Notes under the pieces: generated by a model
What the model was told of the DNA's origin: nothing
Database searches by the model: none
What the model saw: the letters and a program-made list of their open reading frames with translations, nothing else
Shown here: in pieces, positions 16,870 to 22,185 of the stretch
How the letters are laid out: each line of letters starts with the position of its first letter
Position numbering within the stretch: position 1 is the first letter of the stretch
Source: a virus
Strand: one strand, 5' to 3'
Virus record (IMG/VR): IMGVR_UViG_3300046095_000113
Span: 1 to 34,441 of that record
DNA: 34,441 nt
Made by a program: the position numbers and the translations under genes

Positions 16870-16898
16870 TTGACTCTTGCCAGATATGAGCGGATAAT
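16870..16898 (+). promoter_or_regulatory. Sigma-70-like promoter of the plus-strand cassette
   Basis: TTGACT (16870-16875) and GATAAT (16893-16898) are separated by exactly 17 bp and each match the consensus at five of six positions. Transcription would start near 16905, about 40 bp ahead of the first cassette gene. The inverted copy of the 11-bp repeat occupies the spacer, an ideal place for a repressor. This is the best promoter seen in the window and probably works early with host polymerase. Confidence 0.75.
16876..16886 (-). repeat. 11-bp repeat TATCTGGCAAG, copy 2 (inverted, in the promoter spacer)
   Basis: The plus strand reads CTTGCCAGATA, the exact reverse complement of copy 1. It lies entirely between the -35 and -10 hexamers of the cassette promoter, so anything that binds it would block polymerase. 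Confidence 0.55.
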
Positions 16899-16908
16899 AA
16901 TTATTAGA

Positions 16909-16926
16909 GCGGGAGATCCCTCCCGC
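16909..16926 (+). repeat. Leader hairpin of the first cassette gene
   Basis: GCGGGA and TCCCGC form a 6-bp stem around GATCCC in the presumed 5' leader, followed by the AAGGGGTAA ribosome site. It is the first of a series of GCGGG-type stem structures that precede genes of this cassette. Confidence 0.5.
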
Positions 16927-16946
16927 CATATTGAAGGGGTAAAGAT

Positions 16947-17309
16947 ATGGACACCGTTAAAAAATTAAAGTGTGCCGATAAGATTGCGCAAGAATTATTT
17001 TTAAGAGAGGAGGATTTACTCTCTTATTACCGGATCATAGATTCTGATGATGTCCTAGAGGAGGACCGAGATAGAGCGCGTGAAGCGATTAACGAGATGG
17101 CGTACGGCATAGATACGCGCACACTATCCCGCGTAATCTGGTCAGGAGGAGGGCCTAGCGATTATCTAGAGATTACTCATAAGAAGGGGGAGGTACTAGC
17201 GGTGGACTACCTATGTCAGGACTGGTTCGACGGGGCTAAAGTATCGGTACCGGAGGACTCTCCCGCCTATCGTTACGCTCTAGAATTGATCGAGATCCTT
17301 AACTCATAA
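16947..17309 (+). CDS. Hypothetical acidic protein, 120 aa, first cassette gene
   Basis: The N-terminal two thirds are helical and charged (FLREEDLLSYYRIIDSDDVL, EEDRDRAREAINEMAYGI). The C-terminus has a pattern I associate with a recurrent actinophage protein (VDYLCQDWFDGAKVSVPEDS then YRYALELIEI). AAGGGG lies 7 nt before the ATG. As the first gene after a strong promoter it is probably an early, abundant protein. No enzymatic motif is visible and the function is unknown. Confidence 0.75.
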   Translation: MDTVKKLKCADKIAQELFLREEDLLSYYRIIDSDDVLEEDRDRAREAINEMAYGIDTRTLSRVIWSGGGPSDYLEITHKKGEVLAVDYLCQDWFDGAKVSVPEDSPAYRYALELIEILNS

Positions 17310-17315
17310 GTAATA

Positions 17316-17361
17316 GCGCGGGGCTAGTGAAGCCTAGAGGGGAGCGATACCTCTCCCGCGC
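17316..17361 (+). repeat. Structured intergenic element 1 (three-way-junction-like)
   Basis: An outer stem GCGCGGG (17316-17322) / CCCGCGC (17355-17361) encloses two smaller stems: CTAG/CTAG and AGAGG/CCTCT. The same plan of an outer CGCGGG/CCCGCG stem with two inner hairpins recurs in the next intergenic gap with different inner sequence, which argues for a selected fold. Confidence 0.5.
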
Positions 17362-17363
17362 AC

Positions 17364-17374
17364 TATCTGGCAAG
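17364..17374 (+). repeat. 11-bp repeat TATCTGGCAAG, copy 3
   Basis: This is a third exact copy, 25 bp before the start of the next small gene and just after structured element 1. Its position inside the transcribed region suggests a second operator or an RNA-level signal. Confidence 0.5.
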
Positions 17375-17399
17375 TAGCCGGATAATTAAGGGGTAACTA

Positions 17400-17567
17400 A
17401 TGCCTAAGTTCACGGTTTACGCGACAGTAACTTATGACCTCCAGACTGAGATCGAAGCCGACTCACTAGAGGAGGCGCAAGAGATAGCAGATAAGGATCT
17501 CATAACTTTAGATTTTGAGCAATTCAATGGCGATTTTGATTTAGGGGAGGTAGTAGAGGTCCAATAG
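17400..17567 (+). CDS. Small hypothetical protein, 55 aa
   Basis: The sequence starts MPKFTVYATVTYDLQTEIEA and contains a strand-strand-helix pattern (DSLEEAQEIADKD), then an acidic C-terminus. AAGGGGTAA six bases before the ATG supports the start. The SLEEAQEIA motif resembles small phage and plasmid proteins of the DpnD/PcfM-like type, but the match is loose. Function unknown. Confidence 0.7.
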   Translation: MPKFTVYATVTYDLQTEIEADSLEEAQEIADKDLITLDFEQFNGDFDLGEVVEVQ

Positions 17568-17574
17568 TAATAAG

Positions 17575-17618
17575 CGCGGGAGAGCAGACTCTACCGGAGG
17601 CGCAACGCCTCCCCCGCG
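17575..17618 (+). repeat. Structured intergenic element 2 (three-way-junction-like)
   Basis: The outer stem CGCGGG (17575-17580) / CCCGCG (17613-17618) encloses AGAG/CTCT and a perfect 7-bp hairpin GGAGGCG-CAA-CGCCTCC (17596-17612). It has the same architecture as element 1, with changed inner stems. Confidence 0.55.
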
Positions 17619-17677
17619 TACTATCTCCCGCTATCGGAGTGGGAGAGGGTAAGAGCAAGAGAAGGAGAGGGCGAGAG

Positions 17678-17845
17678 ATGATAATAGAGAAGGCTAGACA
17701 TAGTGGCGCGATAGTAATTTCCGACATAGTGGGAGGGTATCTATTGACCCGCGTTTACTACGGGCATACTAGGCGAGAAGCTAGGCTCCTATTCTTAGCA
17801 GGAGAGGGCAAGATTAGGGAGAGGGGAGGGGCTAGTAATGAATAG
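17678..17845 (+). CDS. Small hypothetical protein, 55 aa
   Basis: The start is placed at the ATG at 17678 (MIIEKARHSGAIVISDIVGG), because GGAGAGGGCGAGAG directly precedes it and the upstream extension would be encoded by that purine-rich ribosome-site region. The protein has GYLLTRVYYGHTRREARLLF, a pattern I associate with short early proteins of actinophages. The C-terminus is charged. Function unknown. Confidence 0.65.
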   Translation: MIIEKARHSGAIVISDIVGGYLLTRVYYGHTRREARLLFLAGEGKIRERGGASNE

Positions 17846-17972
17846 ATCTCTCACCCTTCTAGTTCAATTCTCCTTATTAGGGGTAATAATTCCCATAATC
17901 GTATCCCTAGCGCGTCAATTCCATCGAGAGGGGATGGCGAGAGTTAGAGCGGGAGAGGGGAGGGGCGAGTAA
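17838..17972 (+). CDS. Tiny single-pass membrane protein, 44 aa
   Basis: A hydrophobic segment at residues ~5-25 (LTLLVQFSLLGVIIPIIVSL) is followed by a basic, Gly/Arg/Glu tail. The ATG overlaps the end of the upstream gene and is preceded by GGGGAGGGGC. It could be an early membrane-acting peptide; such peptides in other phages inhibit host functions or block superinfection, but nothing here shows which. Confidence 0.55.
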   Translation: MNRSLTLLVQFSLLGVIIPIIVSLARQFHREGMARVRAGEGRGE

Positions 17973-18052
17973 TGGATATCTATGATATGGATTTTGATGA
18001 TCTTATGGATCTAATTGGAGATGGAGATCCTGAGCAGGTAATTTTCGGATAA
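17972..18052 (+). CDS. Tiny acidic protein, 26 aa
   Basis: This 26-residue frame is rich in Asp (MDIYDMDFDDLMDLIGDGD). Its ATG overlaps the stop of the membrane-peptide gene (TAATG) and it is preceded by GAGGGGCGAG. The tight coupling and ribosome site support expression. An Asp-rich peptide in an early cassette could mimic DNA, but at this size that is only a thought. Confidence 0.45.
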   Translation: MDIYDMDFDDLMDLIGDGDPEQVIFG

Positions 18053-18059
18053 GCCTACA

Positions 18060-18115
18060 CGCTCCTTCTCCGGTACTTGCTTATCGGAGGAGGGGAGCGT
18101 AGCCTTAACGCTACG
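18060..18115 (+). repeat. Structured intergenic element 3
   Basis: CGCTCC...CTCCG (18060-18072) pairs with CGGAG...GGAGCG (18085-18099) across a small internal loop. CGTAGC (18098-18103) then pairs with GCTACG (18110-18115). The junction sequence GAGCGTAGCCTTA (18095-18107) is repeated exactly in element 5 at 19229-19241. Confidence 0.5.
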
Positions 18116-18161
18116 ATCCTCTTCCAGATAGGGAGAGGGCGATAACCATAAGGGGTAAACT

Positions 18162-18767
18162 ATGAATAGCACTATGCAGGAGAGTAAGAAGGCTACCGAT
18201 ACTATTAGCGTGAAGGCTACGGTATTAAGGGAAGTATTAGAAGGAGCGGGATTACACGCGAGTAAGGATAGTAGCCTTCCCACGCTTAACGCAGTATCTA
18301 TTGAAGGATTAGAAGGTAAGTTGATCGTACGCGCTACCGATAGGTATCGCTTAATTAAGGGAGAAGTAATAGGAGAAGGAGATCTATCTTCTAGCCTTAT
18401 CCCACTATTAGATATTAAGCGTGTAATTACCTTAATTAAGGAGGAGAAGTGGGAGCGGGAAGTTCAACTATCTCGCGTAGGAGATCTTCTAAGTGTTACC
18501 TATAACTCTAATACGCTTACGATCCTCTTATGCTCCGGTACCTTCCCGCCTAGCGATCACCTATTCCCTGATACCAGTAATCCTTCACCTATCGGAGAAG
18601 TAATGCTTAATCCAACTCTACTGGCAGATTATGGCAAGATAGCGTGGAAGAAGAGTGGAATTAAGTTGATCTTCTCTGGAATAGGTAAGGCTATTACCGT
18701 AGAATTACCGGAGAATAAGAATATTAAGTGGAGCGCATTACTTATGCCTATGAGAATATCCTCTTAG
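18162..18767 (+). CDS. Short DNA sliding-clamp-like protein (beta-clamp family), 201 aa
   Basis: Sliding clamps encircle DNA and tether polymerase. Residues ~14-135 match the plan of a beta-clamp domain: VLREVLEGAGLHASKDSSLP, then TLNAVSIEG, EGKLIVRATDRYRL and a LDIKRVITLIKEE helix. Residues ~145-201 look like the C-terminal domain, with MLNPTLLADYGKIAW and the hallmark ending SALLMPMRI. Bacterial DnaN has three such domains (~370 aa); this has room for two, so it might form a trimer as PCNA does, or be a decoy or partner for the host clamp. No polymerase gene was seen in the window. AAGGGG lies six bases before the ATG. Confidence 0.75.
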   Translation: MNSTMQESKKATDTISVKATVLREVLEGAGLHASKDSSLPTLNAVSIEGLEGKLIVRATDRYRLIKGEVIGEGDLSSSLIPLLDIKRVITLIKEEKWEREVQLSRVGDLLSVTYNSNTLTILLCSGTFPPSDHLFPDTSNPSPIGEVMLNPTLLADYGKIAWKKSGIKLIFSGIGKAITVELPENKNIKWSALLMPMRISS

Positions 18768-18775
18768 CGCGGGAA

Positions 18776-18812
18776 TATCCTTCACTAGGGAGATCTAGTG
18801 GAGGGTATTCTC
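18776..18812 (+). repeat. Structured intergenic element 4 (long hairpin)
   Basis: GGGAATATCCTTCACTAG folds back on CTAGTGGAGGGTATTCTC with a 6-nt loop and only a few mismatches, giving one long stem after the clamp gene. It is preceded by AGCGCGGG, a sequence shared with elements 1 and 2, and followed by AAGGGG before the next gene. Confidence 0.5.
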
Positions 18813-18850
18813 CTTCTAATAGTTAGATGGAGAATAAATAAGGGGTAATG

Positions 18851-19186
18851 ATGGAAGTAATCCATAATCAGATAAGTAATGACGCTCACCGTAAGATCAC
18901 CGATACCTATACTCTAGGAGCCTACCGCGTGAAGGTGTACACCTATCACGATAAGAATAAGAAGGCTTACTGGAGCATAATTAGTGAGTGTACCGTCGAG
19001 CCTAGTGGCACTACGGGGATCTATTTCGAGAAGTCTAGGCCACAAGTAGATCTTAATAAACTTATCAATAGTGCTATCGCTAGTAGATATAACTATCAGC
19101 ACCTAATCTCTCACCATAGTAAGGCTCTATATATGGTTAGAGAATTGATAGATCAACTACTGGAGAAGGAGAAGGTAAGCGCATAA
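18851..19186 (+). CDS. Hypothetical protein, 111 aa
   Basis: The start is set at the second ATG of ATGATGG because the AAGGGG ribosome site would be only 2 nt from the first. The N-terminal half is beta-like (LGAYRVKVYTYHDKNKKAYW); the C-terminal half is helical (HSKALYMVRELIDQLLEKEK). It lies between two structured intergenic elements, next to the clamp gene. No recognised domain. Confidence 0.7.
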   Translation: MEVIHNQISNDAHRKITDTYTLGAYRVKVYTYHDKNKKAYWSIISECTVEPSGTTGIYFEKSRPQVDLNKLINSAIASRYNYQHLISHHSKALYMVRELIDQLLEKEKVSA

Positions 19187-19198
19187 GATTACACGCTA

Positions 19199-19241
19199 GG
19201 GCTAGGGTAGTTGATTATCCTAGCCTTAGAGCGTAGCCTTA
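19199..19241 (+). repeat. Structured intergenic element 5
   Basis: CGCTAGGGCTAGG pairs imperfectly with CCTAGCCTTAGAGCG around an 11-12-nt loop. GAGCGTAGCCTTA (19229-19241) follows, an exact 13-nt repeat of the junction in element 3. AAGGGGTA then precedes the next start. Confidence 0.5.
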
Positions 19242-19296
19242 TGGTTACGGCTCACTCTCAAAGAGGGAGAGGGCGAGATCAGAGTAAGGGGTACAT

Positions 19297-19455
19297 ATGC
19301 AATTAAGTGCGGTAGATACTATCCAAGATCTAAAGTTATGGGTGGAGGAGAATATGCCAGGGGCTAGAGTTACCGAGGATAGTGCTGGAGATATAGTAAT
19401 TCACACCGGATTACACTCAACTATGGGTGGATACTTATGCGAGGGAGAGGAATAG
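19297..19455 (+). CDS. Small hypothetical protein, 52 aa
   Basis: The sequence MQLSAVDTIQDLKLWVEENM then GARVTEDSAGDIVIHTGL has an alpha-beta-beta pattern and ends MGGYLCEGEE. It recalls a short early protein family of actinophages with a conserved TEDxxGDIVIxTGL core. AAGGGG lies five bases before the ATG. Function unknown. Confidence 0.65.
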   Translation: MQLSAVDTIQDLKLWVEENMPGARVTEDSAGDIVIHTGLHSTMGGYLCEGEE

Positions 19456-19457
19456 TA

Positions 19458-19613
19458 ATGAGTAATAAATATGAGTTTATTATAGGTTGCGGGGATACTA
19501 TTACCTGCGACGATTGCAATAACATCAGTGAAAATTGGTTCACTGGTGAGGATAGGGTAATCTGTGAGGATTGCTACGAACTACTAGCAAAGAGGGGTAT
19601 GGCGATTGCATAA
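19458..19613 (+). CDS. Zinc-ribbon microprotein, 51 aa
   Basis: Two CxxC knuckles, C17-D-D-C20 and C37-E-D-C40, fit a small zinc ribbon. The protein is acidic. Its ATG is 2 bp after the upstream stop and its TAA overlaps the start of the next gene (TAATG). Such microproteins often act as adaptors or regulators; the target is unknown. Confidence 0.65.
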   Translation: MSNKYEFIIGCGDTITCDDCNNISENWFTGEDRVICEDCYELLAKRGMAIA

Positions 19614-19804
19614 TGAGTGAGCAACAATTCGGCTTGATCGTAGTGATTGAGCGCGGGGAGAAGTGGAGTAGCGTATCCATATTCGACCCGCTAGATGAAG
19701 CGTTAGATAAGTTACCGATTGCTACCGGAGAGGGTTCGCATTGGCGAACTGCTTTAGGAGAGGCGTTAAGTAAGATCGAATTACCGGAGAAGGAGGGCGA
19801 GTAA
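19613..19804 (+). CDS. Small hypothetical protein, 63 aa
   Basis: The ATG at 19613 overlaps the upstream TAA, which fixes the start; a longer in-frame extension upstream would run inside the zinc-ribbon gene. The sequence MSEQQFGLIVVIERGEKWSS then VSIFDPLDEALDKLPIATGE suggests a beta-hairpin plus helix. It ends KIELPEKEGE and its stop overlaps the next start. Unknown function. Confidence 0.65.
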   Translation: MSEQQFGLIVVIERGEKWSSVSIFDPLDEALDKLPIATGEGSHWRTALGEALSKIELPEKEGE

Positions 19805-19956
19805 TGGCTAAGAAGAGTAAACCTGTATGTATGAAGTGCCTAAGTAATGAAGCGTTATATGTAACGCTAGGTAATGGTGAGCGTTTGCCTAGTTATACAA
19901 TGAAAATCGGTATAGGCATAGTCTGTAATGGATGTAAAGATAAGGCGGTAGCGTAA
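19804..19956 (+). CDS. Zinc-ribbon microprotein, 50 aa
   Basis: C9-M-K-C12 and C41-N-G-C44 form two knuckles separated by a ~28-residue beta-like segment (EALYVTLGNGERLPSYTMKI). The N-terminus is basic. Overlapping stop/start pairs link it to both neighbours, and GGAGGGCGAG precedes the ATG. It is the second CxxC microprotein in this cassette. Confidence 0.65.
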   Translation: MAKKSKPVCMKCLSNEALYVTLGNGERLPSYTMKIGIGIVCNGCKDKAVA

Positions 19957-20081
19957 TGTACCTTGAAGATGATGAAGCAAGAGGCAAGGCAGATACCTGT
20001 AACGACTGCGGTAATGAAGGTAAGTGGTGTAGTTGTGAGGACACCGATAGAGCGCATAAAGAAGGGGCAGAAAATGAGTGA
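19956..20081 (+). CDS. Cys-rich acidic microprotein, 41 aa
   Basis: The protein has C15-N-D-C18 and C25-S-C27 within CNDCGNEGKWCSCED and is otherwise acidic. The CxxC...CxC spacing is compatible with one metal site. Its ATG overlaps the upstream TAA; its end overlaps the start of the next frame by 8 bp. It is the third metal-binding-type microprotein in a row. Confidence 0.55.
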   Translation: MYLEDDEARGKADTCNDCGNEGKWCSCEDTDRAHKEGAENE

Positions 20082-20271
20082 TCCAACGGCAGAATATCTG
20101 CTATCCAGAGGTATGTTGCACCAGCGTAATGCCGTTAAGTCTATGGCAGAAGGCGATAAGGAGCGTTCAGTTACTGAACTTATGAGTATGGTTCACTATC
20201 TGACACTAGGCACTACGAAGGCGAGGAGTAATGCGTCAAGTCTTAATTCCACCAGCAACGCTTCAGTATGA
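20074..20271 (+). CDS. Small helical hypothetical protein, 65 aa
   Basis: The start at 20074 is supported by AAGGGG six bases upstream. Residues 1-50 are helical (YLLSRGMLHQRNAVKSMAEG, VTELMSMVHYLTLG). The last ~15 are Ser/Asn-rich and encoded in the 41-bp overlap with the next gene, so that tail may be functionally neutral. Unknown function. Confidence 0.55.
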   Translation: MSDPTAEYLLSRGMLHQRNAVKSMAEGDKERSVTELMSMVHYLTLGTTKARSNASSLNSTSNASV

Positions 20272-20464
20272 AGTTATAGGAGAAGATAATCAACCACTCT
20301 GGGGAGGGCTAAACCCTGCTGAGGCGATAGAAGTATTTGCCTATAACCGGCAGGCTAAGATAGTAGTAACTGCGTGGTCTGATGACCACCTAGAGCCACC
20401 TAGTAACACTATTGACCTGACTCATATAGTTCGGCAGGCGATAGCACAAGGTAGAGGTAGATGA
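20231..20464 (+). CDS. Small hypothetical protein, 77 aa
   Basis: The frame starts MRQVLIPPATLQYEVIGEDN behind GGCGAGGAGTA, the purine-rich ribosome site typical of this cassette. Beta strands (KIVVTAWSDD) and a C-terminal helix (IVRQAIAQG) are likely. Its stop overlaps the ATG of the transglycosylase gene. Family not recognised. Confidence 0.65.
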   Translation: MRQVLIPPATLQYEVIGEDNQPLWGGLNPAEAIEVFAYNRQAKIVVTAWSDDHLEPPSNTIDLTHIVRQAIAQGRGR

Positions 20465-20892
20465 GTTATCAGCGAAGGCTACTGTTGGCAGGAGTGCTGA
20501 CGGTAGCCTTAACTGTTGCGTTAATTCCCCACGCTACTCAACCGGAGAAGGAGAGGGCGATCCCTGCTCCTGCAAAGATTGTGAAAGAATCCAACAAGGC
20601 TACTATGAAGGAGAAGAAGGCTAATGAGAGAACTGCCAAGTTATTTGCGAGTGCTGGATGGGGGTGGCGAGGGCGAGAGTGGGTTTGCCTTAAATCCCTT
20701 TGGACCAGTGAGAGCAGGTTTGACCACAAAGCAGATAACCCAAGATCAACTGCTTTCGGAATCGCTCAACGACTTAGAGAGAAGGATAGACGACCTGAGA
20801 TTCAGATTCTTCACGGTCTTAGATACATTGAACACAGATACGGATCTCCTTGCGTTGCGAGATCTTTCTTTTCTAAACATAGATGGTACTGA
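20461..20892 (+). CDS. Secreted lytic transglycosylase-like protein, 143 aa
   Basis: Residues 6-24 are a signal peptide or membrane anchor (RRLLLAGVLTVALTVALIP), followed by a Lys/Glu-rich linker. Residues ~72-143 match the SLT/goose-lysozyme-like fold used by many actinobacterial and phage muralytic proteins: EWVCLKSLWTSESRFD with a candidate catalytic E84, then ADNPRSTAFGIAQ, and a HGLRYIEHRYGSPC...WY ending. It would cut peptidoglycan glycan strands, either in lysis or in remodelling during infection. It lies at the end of the early-looking cassette, apart from the M15 endolysin. A second frame overlaps its 3' half. Confidence 0.75.
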   Translation: MSYQRRLLLAGVLTVALTVALIPHATQPEKERAIPAPAKIVKESNKATMKEKKANERTAKLFASAGWGWRGREWVCLKSLWTSESRFDHKADNPRSTAFGIAQRLREKDRRPEIQILHGLRYIEHRYGSPCVARSFFSKHRWY

Positions 20893-20899
20893 AGTATGA
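20624..20899 (+). CDS. Possible overlapping gene nested in the transglycosylase gene, 91 aa
   Basis: This frame is +1 relative to the transglycosylase and covers its 3' 270 bases. The translation is gene-like: balanced composition and a clear amphipathic helix (SESLNDLERRIDDLRFRFFT then VLDTLNTDTDLLALRDLS). It starts at an ATG with GAAGAAGG close upstream and ends 7 bp beyond the host frame, just before the terminator. If real it is a soluble acidic helical protein of unknown function. The alternative is a chance open frame. Confidence 0.5.
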   Translation: MRELPSYLRVLDGGGEGESGFALNPFGPVRAGLTTKQITQDQLLSESLNDLERRIDDLRFRFFTVLDTLNTDTDLLALRDLSFLNIDGTEV

Positions 20900-20954
20900 T
20901 ACGATAGGTTTATAGTGTTGTAGCGTTAAACCCTTTCCGCTCCACTATAAAATG

Positions 20955-20990
20955 AAGGCTCCGTTTGCTACCCCTTTCGGAGCCTTTTTT
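20955..20990 (+). terminator. Bidirectional rho-independent terminator
   Basis: AGGCTCCG (20956-20963) and CGGAGCCT (20978-20985) form a perfect 8-bp stem followed by six T on the plus strand. On the minus strand the stem is followed by TTCATTTTA, a weaker T-rich tail. It separates the convergent plus-strand cassette and minus-strand replication operon. Confidence 0.85.
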
Positions 20991-21165
20991 AATTGTCTGT
21001 AGAGTAGAACCCTGGGCCATTAAACTTGATCTGTGGTGAGTGCCAGACACGCGACATAAGTATCCCGCAATCTCTACAGGTAGGAGATCCTGCTTCACTA
21101 TCAAAGGATCGTTCAACCTCTAATCTACTGGCGCAGAAGTCACACTTATATTCATACACTGGCAT
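20989..21165 (-). CDS. FmdB-type zinc-ribbon protein, 58 aa
   Basis: The frame begins MPVYEYKCDFCASRLEVER with C8-x2-C11 and has C30-R-D-C33, then ends FNGPGFYSTDN. This is the signature layout of the FmdB regulatory zinc-ribbon family. Its ATG lies inside the last codons of the upstream nuclease gene (14-bp overlap), and its stop touches the terminator. Family members are putative regulators; in phages the role is unknown. Confidence 0.8.
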   Translation of the reverse strand: MPVYEYKCDFCASRLEVERSFDSEAGSPTCRDCGILMSRVWHSPQIKFNGPGFYSTDN

Positions 21166-21547
21166 CTAACTGCACTCCTGCCTCTAATGGCAGGAAGCCC
21201 ACCATCTTATCTATCTTAGATTTGTTAGCGAAATCTGTAGTTACTGGTAGGTATTGTGTACTCCAAGGAATCTCTATATCTGGAGTGAGATGAAAAGCCC
21301 AGACACCTTCAGGTGTGGAGTTGATATACCAAGGTGCTAACTGCCTTGCTCCGGCTGCAAGTATTAAATTATCGTACTTAGATTTTTCAATCAGCAAGGT
21401 AGGGTAATGAGTACGCCTAGATTTTAATTCAATATACATTTTGAACTGTTCAGTAGTGCAATCGAAAGTATCGTAAGTGCCTTCGGACTTGACAAGATCT
21501 GGATAGTGACTATCTTTGAGATACTGGAATAGATCTGCCTCTTTCAT
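21152..21547 (-). CDS. Putative PD-(D/E)XK-fold nuclease, 131 aa
   Basis: The start is the ATG at 21547, which overlaps the stop of the sigma-factor gene (TAATG). Residues 26-42 contain TYDTFDCTTEQFKMYIELK, with Asp followed by a strand carrying E40-L-K42, the core of PD-(D/E)XK nucleases. After this come the strand PTLLIEKSKYDNLI and GVWAFHLT. It could be a Holliday-junction, repair or host-DNA-degrading nuclease. The family assignment is by motif only. Confidence 0.5.
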   Translation of the reverse strand: MKEADLFQYLKDSHYPDLVKSEGTYDTFDCTTEQFKMYIELKSRRTHYPTLLIEKSKYDNLILAAGARQLAPWYINSTPEGVWAFHLTPDIEIPWSTQYLPVTTDFANKSKIDKMVGFLPLEAGVQLDASV

Positions 21548-22185
21548 TATTGCCAAGGGTTATCTCCGCCTAGTATTCTTTGAAGTGAGCGCAACGCGCT
21601 CTCGCAACGGCGATCTGCTGTTGAGGTAGAACATTCAAACCGTTCAGCAACCTTCTCTAAAGTTAAGTTCTCGTGATACCTAGCCGTCAATAAAGTCTTA
21701 TCTTTATCTTCCATCATCTCAAAGCCACGCTTGATATCAATCAGCATAGCAAGTAATCCTCTACCTTCTGCTGGTGCAGAAGTGTGCCTTGGAGTACCAT
21801 CATCTACTAACTGTTGTGCTTGTTCTAAGATCGCACCATCAAAGATATGACTGAGGATATGTGGCAACATTTGTGCCAGGGTAGAAGTTTCATAGAAGTA
21901 TTCATCACCAGATACATAGCCAGACTTTGCTGCCTTCTCCTTGCGAGCATAACGCTCGCATACTCTCTTTAATTGCCACCATAACCGGCGTTCATTATGC
22001 TTACGAATCTCTGGATCTGGTTCTGAAGTAGCATCTACTATCTGCTGATAGCGAGAAGTGGCCCAAGCCCAAGCCTCTTGCATCATATCATCGCGTTCAG
22101 TCCACTTATTATATCTACGATAGACAGTTAGAACTACACCGTAGATAGCCTCTGATACCCCTTCTGGAAAGGGTTTATCAGTCAC
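21547..22185 (-). CDS. Sigma-70-family (ECF-like) RNA polymerase sigma factor, 212 aa
   Basis: Residues ~30-85 resemble sigma region 2 (ERDDMMQEAWAWATSRYQQI then RRLWWQLKRVCERYARKEK). Residues ~152-205 are a clear region 4 helix-turn-helix (LLTARYHENLTLEKVAERF, CSTSTADRRCESALRSLQRI). A ~60-residue linker separates them, as in ECF factors. It probably redirects host RNA polymerase to phage late promoters, such as that of terL. The start is GTG at 22185, overlapping the end of the upstream gene. Confidence 0.78.
   Translation of the reverse strand: MTDKPFPEGVSEAIYGVVLTVYRRYNKWTERDDMMQEAWAWATSRYQQIVDATSEPDPEIRKHNERRLWWQLKRVCERYARKEKAAKSGYVSGDEYFYETSTLAQMLPHILSHIFDGAILEQAQQLVDDGTPRHTSAPAEGRGLLAMLIDIKRGFEMMEDKDKTLLTARYHENLTLEKVAERFECSTSTADRRCESALRSLQRILGGDNPWQ

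Larger units (their letters stand above)
16251..16946. other. Non-coding control region between the late genes and the plus-strand cassette
   Basis: No convincing gene was found in these ~700 bases. From left to right it holds two DnaA boxes, a minus-strand terminator, a run of hairpins to 16528, an AT-rich stretch (16529-16620), a G-rich plus-strand stretch (16655-16760), direct and inverted repeats (16795-16886), and a strong plus-strand promoter. It separates divergent transcription units and has the features expected of a replication origin plus a promoter/operator block. No experiment supports an origin here; it is inferred from the DnaA boxes and the strand switch. Confidence 0.6.

Noticed and set aside
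17639-17677. Upstream ATG start for the 55-aa gene at 17678
   Set aside because: The extra residues (Gly/Lys/Arg-rich) are encoded by the purine-rich ribosome-site sequence of the later ATG.
16947-20899. Insertion sequence, integron or CRISPR explanation for the repeats in the plus-strand cassette
   Set aside because: No transposase, integrase, terminal inverted repeats, attC-type sites or regular repeat-spacer pattern were seen. The repeats differ in sequence and are kept mainly as folds.
20910-21116. Minus-strand open frame across the terminator
   Set aside because: It runs through the stem of the bidirectional terminator and lies in another frame over the FmdB gene, which has clear family motifs.
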